64,000 nucleotides of DNA from NCBI RefSeq assembly GCF_023699475.1, contig NZ_JALXFV010000008.1, positions 320,475-384,474 on the forward strand, read 5' to 3'. The position numbers were made by a program, and so were the translations under genes. The DNA is from Halomarina rubra. GTDB taxonomy: Archaea; Halobacteriota; Halobacteria; Halobacteriales; Haloarculaceae. Shown here piece after piece: positions 8,558 to 15,929 of the stretch. How positions within the stretch are numbered: the stretch's first letter is position 1; each line of letters starts with the position of its first letter. The notes beneath the pieces are model-generated. The model was given only the letters and a program-made list of their open reading frames with translations, searched no databases and had not been told where the DNA came from.

Positions 8558-9394
8558 ATGCAGACAACAAGAACAGCCTCAGCGAACCTTTCCTTTGGCG
8601 GGTGGGGTTCGCTGGCTACTGAAACGTTGGTTCCGCACGCTCATAGCATTTCCGACACATTCCCCGACGTCCTACGCAACGACGATGGGACCGCGAAAAC
8701 GTGGCGTGAGGCAACAGGCGAGTACGCAGCGATTCAGCAGCACTGGCTCAATACGGAACCGAGCAAGTCGAAGTTGAAGGACACGCGAAGACACTACAGG
8801 CGGATGCTCGACGCCGACCGGCGATTCAGGGAGGAGTACGACATGACTGCTGTATTCTTGACTCTTGAACAGTCGCCGAGCGACGACATGGGCAATCGTA
8901 TCGCTCCGTGGACACTTGCCGAAAACCTCGCTCACGCAAAGCGGTCGAAAATCCCGAAGGACGTCAAGCGGGCACTTGGACACAAGGACGTTGACCGCGT
9001 GGAGTGGTTCAGCGTAATGGGCGTGACCGACAACGGAACACCGCATGAACACTATACGTTCCTCGCAGACGACCCGGACAACGTGGTGACAGCAGACGAC
9101 TTCATGCCCGCGCTGAACACGCACGTCAAGCATGTACCGACTGCTAACTGGGACAAGCATATGCACGATGGCCCTGCTGTCCAAGTCCAACACGCGCCCG
9201 AGAGAGCCAAGAACGGAGCGACGGCAGCAACAACCTATACGGGCAGGAACCTCGCTCACTGGAAGCTCCGTGGCTACGCGGATGACGACGGACCGAATCC
9301 CACCAATGCCGACTACCTCAGTGGGACACTCGCGTGGGCACGCGGCAAGAAGGAGCAGTGGGTACGCTTCAGTCGGGGAATCAAAGCGGAATAA
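8558..9394 (+). CDS. Putative HUH-type rolling-circle replication initiator
   Basis: A 278-residue protein with the three ordered motifs of HUH Rep endonucleases: FLTLEQ (100-105, motif 1), PHEHYTFL (162-169, motif 2, the metal-binding H-x-H at H163/H165), and ATTYTGRNL (224-232, motif 3, with Y227 as candidate nucleophile and an Arg where many Reps have Lys). Such enzymes nick the double-strand origin and start rolling-circle replication. The N-terminal 95 residues are not recognised. It immediately follows the wHTH gene and lacks a helicase domain. The function is inferred from motif order; a relaxase role is an alternative. Confidence 0.66.
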   Translation: MQTTRTASANLSFGGWGSLATETLVPHAHSISDTFPDVLRNDDGTAKTWREATGEYAAIQQHWLNTEPSKSKLKDTRRHYRRMLDADRRFREEYDMTAVFLTLEQSPSDDMGNRIAPWTLAENLAHAKRSKIPKDVKRALGHKDVDRVEWFSVMGVTDNGTPHEHYTFLADDPDNVVTADDFMPALNTHVKHVPTANWDKHMHDGPAVQVQHAPERAKNGATAATTYTGRNLAHWKLRGYADDDGPNPTNADYLSGTLAWARGKKEQWVRFSRGIKAE

Positions 9395-10733
9395 GGGACC
9401 ACCATGTGCTGAAACGTCAAGCACGTCGGATGTCGTGAACGTTTCCTGCTCACTGGTACGCTATCAACTCCCTACACAACTCATTGTGTCACCAGTAGCT
9501 CACCCGTTATTCATGCTCTCTTGTATGTCGCCGGCAACCCATGCGTGCGTCCGATGGCTGGCAAGCTGGCAAGCTCACTCGCGTACCGCCGCCTTCCCGC
9601 GTGTCCAACTCTGTTGTCCCACTTGTCGGTAGGCTTCATCCCTACCAGCACCACCCACGGGGCACTGCTCGACTCCCTGCGCCATTCTATGTCTGAAGCT
9701 AATGAATCATGCTCGCAAAACCACCCCTGCTCAGACGCCATGTGACGGACTCCGTGATCAAGGCCCTGTGTCACTCCGTGCGTCGGGAGGTAGACTGGTG
9801 GACATCCATCACTGCTTGGGTGTCCATACTTGCTGGTTGCCACGACACTTTGACGCCATGCACGCTTTGCCGGATTTGTTAGACACAGAGCGTGAGTGTA
9901 TCAGTCCCGAGTAAAGCGACCCAATCGGGGGACAGTGTTCAACTTCTATACTTGTCGGCAGTCTTATGTGTGTCTGACACAGACCCGTGTGTAGGAGCAC
10001 TCGTTAGAACGGACAACAGGTGGAAGAGGTGGGGACGGTTGTCCGTGCCCAGAACGACCTGTTCCTGACGACCGACGCCTCAGCCAAAGGCCTCTGACAT
10101 CCTTCAAAGCGGGGTGTCGTCGTCGCTGTTTCCTACGCACCCAGTCTCACTTATACCTTTATTTTGACATAGAGAGTATCACACGCTCAGAGGCAACCTC
10201 CGCCAACTCACGCGATATACACGCGGCACACGTCTACCAGCTGCGTCACACCGAGCCGGCGTGAAAGAAAGGTGGTTGTCCAACATTGTGGAGCGGGCCA
10301 GTCGGGTTGGCTTCCCGCGTGATCCCGTCCGTGTTCACCGCGTTGCTCCATCATGTGATGGGCATGCGGTCCCATCACCGCCTCACTCAACTACAGCACC
10401 AACCACGCGCACAAACCACTGGCAACCTGTTGCTCGTACTCCATGGCAACCGAACCCCCTACCCCCTTTCTGACATTGACGACCTGACAAGGTGATGCAC
10501 ATGGGTAAGTTTCATAGAGAATTTCCCAGTTTTCAGTTGTCTCATAGGTGCTGTTCCCCGTCTTGGTGTCCACCCAGTTGCTCAATTGCGGGATGGCGGG
10601 GGTGACTGCGGGAAGCGGTAGGCGAAAGCCCGTGCGTTGAAGGCAACAGGAACGTGAAGGATAGGGCGACGTCCAAACCCACCTTTCTTGTGTTGTTCGC
10701 GGAGTTTTTGTGGGTTCGTTTATTCTATAGACT
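9395..10733. other. Long gene-poor region of the element with hairpins
   Basis: A 1.34-kb stretch without a credible coding gene: open frames are short, in conflicting directions, and lack acidic haloarchaeal composition. It contains structured sites. There is a palindrome TGTGTC-T-GACACA (9969-9981). Two overlapping inverted repeats follow: CGGACAAC (10010-10017) can pair with GTTGTCCG (10038-10045), while AACAGGT (10015-10021) can pair with ACCTGTT (10057-10063), so the two stems exclude each other. GTGATGGG (10355-10362) pairs with CCCATCAC (10371-10378). An A+T-rich TATA-like patch lies near 10149-10165. Candidate roles are replication origin or regulatory RNA. Confidence 0.5.
10718..10727 (+). 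promoter_or_regulatory. TATA-like promoter of the cargo gene pair
   Basis: The sequence around GTTTATTCTATAG is A+T rich in an otherwise mixed context. Its centre is about 27 nt before ATG 10749, giving a leaderless start there, whereas the ATG at 10734 is too close to be used from this promoter. Confidence 0.45.
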
Positions 10734-10748
10734 ATGCGACAACTCAGT

Positions 10749-10976
10749 ATGGACCCGCTGAGTGAGGAAGAAGCAATGTCAAGGAGTGATTCTGGTGAAC
10801 AAGCTATATTTACTCCTAATGGCTCCCCTGCTTTTTCGAGCGACCCAGCAAGTGTCGAATATATCTGCCATGACTGTCAGTGCGTTTTAGCAAAGCTGTT
10901 TCAGACCATCTACCTGAATACAATCGTCCAATGTCCCAATTGCGAGTCATATAATGAGTTTCCTCACAGTCCCTAA
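10749..10976 (+). CDS. Small zinc-ribbon protein (element cargo)
   Basis: A 75-residue protein if started at ATG 10749, chosen from the upstream TATA spacing; an in-frame ATG at 10734 would add five residues. The C-terminal half has two Cys pairs, ICHDC (C40/C43) and QCPNC (C62/C65), spaced as a treble-clef or zinc-ribbon knuckle pair; the N-terminal 35 residues look disordered. No enzymatic domain is visible. The last 23 nt overlap the next gene in another frame, so the two are probably co-transcribed and translationally linked. I do not recognise the family. It may be a DNA-, RNA- or protein-binding partner of the downstream membrane protein. Confidence 0.6.
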   Translation: MDPLSEEEAMSRSDSGEQAIFTPNGSPAFSSDPASVEYICHDCQCVLAKLFQTIYLNTIVQCPNCESYNEFPHSP

Positions 10977-11541
10977 CGGTACAGGAACTTCCCAGATATT
11001 CACTTGGACAAACCTCGAACTGGTGCTTACCTTGTGCCAAGTTGGACTCACTGCTCTGATTGGTCTTACAGCCCCCTTGCACCCACGATTCTCCCGCTAC
11101 AAGAACCAAGCAATAGAGGGGATAAATACACTCGAACAACCTGTATTTGACTTCGGTTCAATTCGTGTTGGCGTTGTTGAGTCCGGTGAGCGCGGGTTTG
11201 AGGAGCTTGAAGATGCAATTTCATCACATTATCCACTGTCCGGGCCTGTACGTCGTGTCAAAGTAGCACTTGGACACCCAGAGTCGATCAAGAATCAACT
11301 GGACATGGAACTCGGGGCGATGGTTGGACCTAATGCTGTGGTGTTTGTCGAATACGATGAAGACGTGGAACGGGAGCGCGACATCATCACGTTTCACCCA
11401 TTTGACCCGGCACAGACGCTCAAGCTAACCGAACTGCGGCGTTGGGTCCAGTCACGAACACAAGACAGAGGCCATGCAATCATCGTTGCGTCCACTCTCC
11501 TTTGGACCGTTGTTTCAATGACCATCGCAGTCTGGTTTTGA
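10954..11541 (+). CDS. Two-TM membrane protein of unknown family (element cargo)
   Basis: A 195-residue protein. A moderately hydrophobic segment at about 20-40 (LELVLTLCQVGLTALIGLTA) and a strong one at about 174-195 (HAIIVASTLLWTVVSMTIAVWF, ending at the stop) flank a soluble region of about 130 residues. That region has strand-like stretches (SIRVGVVESG, VRRVKVALGHP, NAVVFVEYDED) and looks alpha/beta. The topology would place the central domain on one side of the membrane, tethered at both ends. Its start overlaps the zinc-ribbon gene by 23 nt. It has no match I can name; an accessory role such as host interference or exclusion is only a guess. Confidence 0.6.
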   Translation: MSFLTVPNGTGTSQIFTWTNLELVLTLCQVGLTALIGLTAPLHPRFSRYKNQAIEGINTLEQPVFDFGSIRVGVVESGERGFEELEDAISSHYPLSGPVRRVKVALGHPESIKNQLDMELGAMVGPNAVVFVEYDEDVERERDIITFHPFDPAQTLKLTELRRWVQSRTQDRGHAIIVASTLLWTVVSMTIAVWF

Positions 11542-11687
11542 GACTTGACGTTTGCACAACGGTGATACAACGCAGACTTAGCCTCAGGATAGAAATACTG
11601 GGCCGTCTTGCCTCTTGGTAGATCCCCGTTTTCACAAGCTCTGTAAACGACCTAAGACGAGTATGGGCTACCTGTACGAAACCTCGC

Positions 11688-12710
11688 CTACAACCCCTCC
11701 AAATACCCCCGGCGTTGCTCCACCTTCACCTCCTCTGACCGCCTATCGTAGTGCGCTTCCAGTACATCAGGACTCACGTTCATGCGGTCACTCACAACCT
11801 CAACAGGCACGTCCTCCGTCAAGTGATGCGTAATCGCTCCACGTCGCCATGCATGTGGACTCCGGGCAGATGGACAGGTGGACGGCGCTTTGTTCGGTGT
11901 CGTGAGTGCTTGGCAACTGTCCATCTCTTTCCCATGCGGGCACTGTCCACCGTTGTACTGACACGGGTGTGTCCACTTGTAGCACGTCGCCCGTATCGTT
12001 GACCGGGACACTCGACCAAACTGCGTGGTGAACAGCGGTTGCCGCCCGTCGTCGTCAACTACGTCGTCACGGGTGTGGTCAACGTAGTCGTTCAACACTT
12101 GGCAGGTGTCCGAGCTTAGGGCAATCAACCGCTCACCGTTCTCCTTGTTCTTGAGCGGTGTGCCTTCCCGATGGACAGCACGTAGCCGCGCGTTCTCCCG
12201 GTCGTAGTCCTGTACGTCAAAGGCGCGTATCGTTCCGGAGCGCACGCCACACCGCCAGAGAACCGACAGCAACGTGTGGTGCATAGAGGCGAACTTGAAC
12301 CGAGCGAGGTAGGTCAGCACACGCTCCGCCTGCTCTTTGTCCACCAGCACGTCACGCTCCCTATCCCCTTGATTGAGCGAGGGCGAGAGTACCTTGTTGT
12401 GAAGGTCTTGCTCCACCGCGTCTATGGACTCACAGAACCGAACAAATGACCGTAGCGTGTCCAACTGCGCCTTGAGCGAGACAGGTGCGAGGTCTTGTGC
12501 GCGGTGTTGCTTGAACGCCAGTAGCCGCCTGCCCGTCAACTCGTTGAGGTTGCCGATGCCCTCGGACTCGCACCACTCGGTAAAGTGGCTCAGTTTGTAC
12601 GCATACGAGTCGAGCGTCTGGCTTGCCAGTTCCGCTCGTCGGTCGGTCAGATAGAGGTCAACTGCATCGTCCGGTGCGATTGGTTCGAGTGTGGTTTCGG
12701 AGTGTGACAT
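11688..12710 (-). CDS. Tyrosine recombinase/integrase of the element
   Basis: A 340-residue protein. The N-terminal SAM-like core-binding domain (about 10-100) contains SQTLDSYAYKLSHFTEWCE. The catalytic domain shows CGVRSGTIRAF with catalytic R157, PHAWRRGA with the H-x-x-R pair H286/R289, and LEAHYDRRS with nucleophile Y321. A cysteine-rich insert (C250, C257, C266, C279) precedes the HxxR box and could bind zinc, as in other haloarchaeal integrases. The second conserved His/Trp before the tyrosine is not obvious. The gene ends at 11688 and its start is 44 bp from the right att repeat, fitting a self-integrating element. Confidence 0.92.
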   Translation of the reverse strand: MSHSETTLEPIAPDDAVDLYLTDRRAELASQTLDSYAYKLSHFTEWCESEGIGNLNELTGRRLLAFKQHRAQDLAPVSLKAQLDTLRSFVRFCESIDAVEQDLHNKVLSPSLNQGDRERDVLVDKEQAERVLTYLARFKFASMHHTLLSVLWRCGVRSGTIRAFDVQDYDRENARLRAVHREGTPLKNKENGERLIALSSDTCQVLNDYVDHTRDDVVDDDGRQPLFTTQFGRVSRSTIRATCYKWTHPCQYNGGQCPHGKEMDSCQALTTPNKAPSTCPSARSPHAWRRGAITHHLTEDVPVEVVSDRMNVSPDVLEAHYDRRSEEVKVEQRRGYLEGL

Positions 12711-12731
12711 CTTGGCTCCGAAGCCCGGTAT

Positions 12732-12806
12732 TCAGGGTAGCTGAACCCCCTGTGGGGCGATGAGCCGGTCGTAGTCGAACCCGACCGGGACGATGTGGGT
12801 TTGCAT
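12732..12806 (-). pseudogene. Severed 5' end of the regulator gene, now a 24-codon leader
   Basis: Reading from ATG 12806, the first 18 residues are identical to the start of the HFX_2341-type regulator. After the repeat boundary the frame runs six more codons (QGVQLP, starting from the junction) to TGA at 12732-12734. The integrase start lies 21 nt beyond. It is the leftover of the host gene, still behind its probable original promoter. It may be translated as a leader peptide ahead of the integrase. Confidence 0.7.
12734..12757. repeat. Inverted repeats at the inner edge of the right att site
   Basis: CAGGG (12734-12738) pairs with CCCTG (12748-12752), and CCCC-TGT-GGGG (12747-12757) spans the element/repeat boundary. 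TTCAG-GGTAG-CTGAA at 12731-12745 is a further alternative stem. These overlapping palindromes lie between the integrase start and the repeat and may be integrase or regulator binding sites. Confidence 0.4.
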
Positions 12807-12811
12807 ACGTG
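12754..12811. repeat. Right attachment repeat (att), 58 bp
   Basis: Exact second copy of 7533-7590. Its outer side (12812 onward) is host sequence with a TATA box in the same relative position as the one beside the left copy. The inner side leads into the integrase gene. Confidence 0.93.
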
Positions 12812-12829
12812 GTATGGCGCGAGACGGCG

Positions 12830-12836
12830 TATAAAA
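12830..12836 (-). promoter_or_regulatory. Probable native TATA box of the regulator, now facing the integrase
   Basis: TATAAAA on the plus strand, 24 nt before ATG 12806, exactly the spacing seen at 7609-7615 and 7585. Bases between the TATA box and the repeat differ from the left copy, so the two promoters are separate. Transcription would run through the 24-codon remnant into the integrase gene. Confidence 0.65.
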
Positions 12837-12895
12837 TCCAGCAGTCGCTACCGGCCCAGGCGTCGAAAGAAAGGAGACGAGCGTGGGTTGGCCGC

Positions 12896-14773
12896 TCAGT
12901 GCTCCGCGTCGGGGAGGTCGACGGTGAAGGTGTAGGTGCCACCGTCGAGGGTCATGGTCTCGGCGTCGACCATCGTCTGGGTCTCGTCCCAGTCGAACGT
13001 CGCGTCGGGAGTCTCGTAGCTGACCAGCGAGAGGGTCAGGGACTCGCCATCAGCGACCGTGACCGTCACCTCGGCGGTCTCACCGTCCTCGCTGATTTCG
13101 ATGTCGGACGCTTCGATGGCGTCGCTGTACTCGGGGTTCAGCGAGCTAGCGGTCGCAGAGGACGTCTCACCGTCGGCGGTGGTGCCGTGGAGGTAGCTGA
13201 CGAGGCGACCCTCGGGACTGTAGAAGTCCTCGGTCGTCTCGCCGAGTTTCTCGTTGGGCTCGCCGACCACGAGGTCGACCTGGTAGTAGCGCTCCTCGCT
13301 CGAATCGTCGTTGTTCTCGTCCTGATTATCGTCGCTATCGTCGTTGTTCTGCTCGTCGTCGCTGTCGTCCTGATTGTCGTCCGGCTCGGTGAACGTCACT
13401 GTCGCCGTCGTGTAGGCCGTCCCGTTCGTGTCCGGAACGTTTCGCGTCCGGAGGATGATAGTGCCGTCACCAGCATCGAACCCGGAAGTGTCGAGTGAGA
13501 CGTCGATGGTCGTCGATTCGTTGTGCTCGAGGCCCACACGGGAGCCCAGTCGCTCACTGTCGATCTCGCCATCGTCGTCGTAATCTGCACCGATTTCGAC
13601 GTACTGGTAGTCGGTTCCGCCATAGTTCGTCAGCGTCGCCGAAACCTGAATCTCCTCGCCAATCACGGCTGTCTCGGGAACAGAGACGTTCGAGTACTCG
13701 AACAGGCCGGGATCGACGTCGTACGGGTCGTCCGCAGTCACCGGTCGTGAGTCGCCGTTCTGGTCACCGCGGACGATGAGCGTGTGCTCGCTGTCGACGA
13801 GATTATCGGTCGACAACTCGAACGTGACGTCCTCGACGCCCTCGTATGCGAGCGTCAGGTCGCGCTCGGTACCGACGTCGATCTGGGAGTCACCGTCGGT
13901 GTCGAACCCAGCTTCGAGGGTCTCGGTACCGTCGTCGCCCACGTTCGAGACCGTCGCGTTGACGGTGTAGGTCTCGCCGACCATCACGGTCTCGTCGTAG
14001 TCCGTGATCTCGACCATGAACTCGCTGGAGCCGGCGTCGCTCTCGGTGACGGTCAGGGTCGTCCGGACCATCTCCGACGGGGTCGAGACGACGACGTCGT
14101 ACTCGCCGGGTTCGAGGTCGTCGGCCGATAGCTCGAACTCGACGGTCTTGCGCTCGCTGTAGTTGAGCGTCAGGTTCTGTGTCGCACTGACGTCGGTCGC
14201 GTTGTCACCGTCGTAGACGGTCGCGCTCACGGGCAGGGTGCCGGCGTTACCGGTGTTGCTGACATTCGCCGAGACGGTGAACGTCTCACCTTCGGTCACC
14301 GTGTCGGGTGCGTCCGGTTCAGTCGGGATGAACTCGCCGGGGTACTCGTCCCCGACGATCGTCACCGTCGTCGAAGCCGTGTCCGTGTCGGACTTGACGA
14401 GAATGGTGCCTTCGCCGAGGTCGAAGCCGACGGTCTCGACGGAGAATTCGACGGTCGTCGACTCGTTGGTGGCGAGCGTCAGCGACTCGCCGTCGAGTCC
14501 GCCGAGGCCGCCTTCGATGTCGCCGTCGTCGTCGGTGTCGGCACCCGCGTACACGTCCTGCGTGTCGTTTGCACCGACGTTCGTCACGGTCGCCGTGACG
14601 ATCACCTTCTCGCCGGACTCGGCGGTGTCCGGTGCGGAGACGTCCGAGATGACGAAGTCGCCCGTGTCTGTACTGTCGTCCTGGAGGGTCACCGCTCCGA
14701 CACCCGCCAACCCGGCCGAGGAGACCAGAAGGAGGGCCATCAAAGCAACAGATGTCTTGTAGAGTTTCTTCAT
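12896..14773 (-). CDS. Secreted protein with four CARDB-like domains
   Basis: A 625-residue exported protein. Residues 1 to about 28 are a Sec-type signal peptide (MKKLYKTSVALMALLLVSSA). Four Ig-like CARDB repeats follow, each with a V-TATVTNVG-type strand and a D-rich DTDDDGDI-like loop: about 40-140, 145-240, 250-345 and 355-465. An Asp/Asn/Gln-rich linker (about 467-500) leads to a C-terminal domain of about 120 residues that I do not recognise. There is no visible PGF-CTERM or C-terminal TM, so it is probably released or held non-covalently. The acidic loops may bind calcium. It lies just outside the integrated element and points toward it. Confidence 0.8.
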   Translation of the reverse strand: MKKLYKTSVALMALLLVSSAGLAGVGAVTLQDDSTDTGDFVISDVSAPDTAESGEKVIVTATVTNVGANDTQDVYAGADTDDDGDIEGGLGGLDGESLTLATNESTTVEFSVETVGFDLGEGTILVKSDTDTASTTVTIVGDEYPGEFIPTEPDAPDTVTEGETFTVSANVSNTGNAGTLPVSATVYDGDNATDVSATQNLTLNYSERKTVEFELSADDLEPGEYDVVVSTPSEMVRTTLTVTESDAGSSEFMVEITDYDETVMVGETYTVNATVSNVGDDGTETLEAGFDTDGDSQIDVGTERDLTLAYEGVEDVTFELSTDNLVDSEHTLIVRGDQNGDSRPVTADDPYDVDPGLFEYSNVSVPETAVIGEEIQVSATLTNYGGTDYQYVEIGADYDDDGEIDSERLGSRVGLEHNESTTIDVSLDTSGFDAGDGTIILRTRNVPDTNGTAYTTATVTFTEPDDNQDDSDDEQNNDDSDDNQDENNDDSSEERYYQVDLVVGEPNEKLGETTEDFYSPEGRLVSYLHGTTADGETSSATASSLNPEYSDAIEASDIEISEDGETAEVTVTVADGESLTLSLVSYETPDATFDWDETQTMVDAETMTLDGGTYTFTVDLPDAEH

Positions 14774-15020
14774 GTTGCTGCGACTGGGCCAAATCGTGTC
14801 TCCCGATTAGTTAATGGTCAAACGGACGTTTGAGCGATAGAAACCTCTAACCGCTACAGTGTCTCTCCCGTGACTGTGTTCGTTACACCGTGTTCTCCGG
14901 TGGTTGTGGGCCGATACCTCCTCTCGCGGCCGTAATCCTCGTCTTACCGGACCGTACACTCCAGTTAACTGGACGTTCACACTGCTCCGACAGGACGTTC
15001 CGTGGCACCGTGGGACAGAG

Positions 15021-15809
15021 TCAGTGCCGCGCTATTCGCGGCGACAGCGCGTACTCCACCTGGCCCGCACCGTCGGCCGTCGCGAACGACAGCGAGAGCG
15101 GAACTTCGGTCCCCAATCGGAGCGTCACGTCGGTCCCGGCGGGAATCGGACGCACTATCGAGCGTAGGTAGTCGACGGAGTACAGCGACTCGGCCTCCCC
15201 CACCGAGCAGTCGACCAGTTCGTCGCGACGGAGTCGGTGAGCGACGTCGTCGGTGTCACCCGATGCGCTGACGACGAACGCGTCGGTGTCCGGGTCGACC
15301 CCGACCGTGGCGTGGGTCGACACCATGTCCGCGGCCCGGACCGACCGCGAGAGCGCCCCCGAATCGAGGGTGACCGACGCCGAGTACTCGAAGTCGAGTT
15401 CGTCGAGGTCCGGCGGCGACCTGATGGCGTCGGGGTCGACCAGCGCCATCGTGTACTCCAGGCCCGCGACCGCGACGTGTAGGCGTCGCGTCTCGGGGTC
15501 GAGCGTCAACGACACGAGGTCGTCGCCGCTCGCCATCGACAGCACGTCGTCGAGGCGTTCGAGGGGGACGCCGAGGCGCTTGTCCTCGACCTCGTACGTC
15601 TCGAAGGCGCTCGGCGAGAGGTCGAGCGACACCGACGCGACGGTCGCGGGGTCCATCGCCGCGACGTGCAGACCCTCGTCGTCGAACCGGACGCGACACT
15701 CCTCGACGAGTGCACCGAGTACGTCGGTGGCGGTTCGGAGCGTCGCGGCGGGGACGACGAGTCGGAGCGTCGAGTCGGCAAGTGGAGCGGTGAGCGTGGA
15801 TTCGGACAT
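15021..15809 (-). CDS. pcn: DNA sliding clamp (PCNA), apparently a divergent copy
   Basis: A 262-residue protein with the PCNA plan. The first half has ECRVRFDDEGLHVAAMDPA and the hydrophobic core YEVEDKRLGVPLERL; the interdomain connector follows YTMALVDPDAIRSPPDL; the second half has RAADMVSTHATV, SGDTDDV and the C-terminal YALSPRI. The trimeric ring tethers DNA polymerase and repair enzymes. ATG 15809 is chosen; upstream residues to 15860 look unrelated. Compared with the usual haloarchaeal PCNA, which starts MFKAIV and is close to 247 residues, this one has about 12 extra N-terminal residues and many changes at family positions. No priL gene is adjacent, although it often is, so it may be a second clamp paralogue. 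Confidence 0.86.
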   Translation of the reverse strand: MSESTLTAPLADSTLRLVVPAATLRTATDVLGALVEECRVRFDDEGLHVAAMDPATVASVSLDLSPSAFETYEVEDKRLGVPLERLDDVLSMASGDDLVSLTLDPETRRLHVAVAGLEYTMALVDPDAIRSPPDLDELDFEYSASVTLDSGALSRSVRAADMVSTHATVGVDPDTDAFVVSASGDTDDVAHRLRRDELVDCSVGEAESLYSVDYLRSIVRPIPAGTDVTLRLGTEVPLSLSFATADGAGQVEYALSPRIARH

Positions 15810-15929
15810 GGTGAGTCGTCCCGACCGAGCGTAACGGGAGTGAAAAGCGTTGTGTCGCATTCCTAGCTGATAATCGGAATTGCAGTATCATTATAGGCGT
15901 GCAGCGCCATGCATAACCCGATACAAAGT

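Larger units (their letters stand above)
7533..12811. mobile_element. Integrated mobile element (plasmid/virus-like), 5.3 kb with both repeats
   Basis: The segment is bounded by a perfect 58-bp direct repeat (7533-7590 and 12754-12811). It carries a tyrosine integrase next to the right repeat, an HUH-type Rep with an upstream wHTH gene, iteron-like repeats, a non-coding region with hairpins, and two cargo genes. Its composition differs from the surroundings: the sample 11161-11220 has 31 of 60 G+C against 43 of 60 at 22141-22200. There are no recognisable capsid, spike or packaging genes, so an integrated small rolling-circle plasmid or satellite is more likely than a complete virus. The attachment site is the 5' end of the HFX_2341-type regulator gene. 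All key genes look intact, so excision may still be possible. Confidence 0.88.

Noticed and set aside
9511-9843. 110-codon minus-strand frame in the element's non-coding region
   Set aside because: It has no haloarchaeal acidic bias, motif or promoter, and competing frames on the other strand are equally long.
12896-14773. CARDB secreted protein as cargo of the element
   Set aside because: It lies outside the right 58-bp repeat and has host-like composition, so it belongs to the chromosome.
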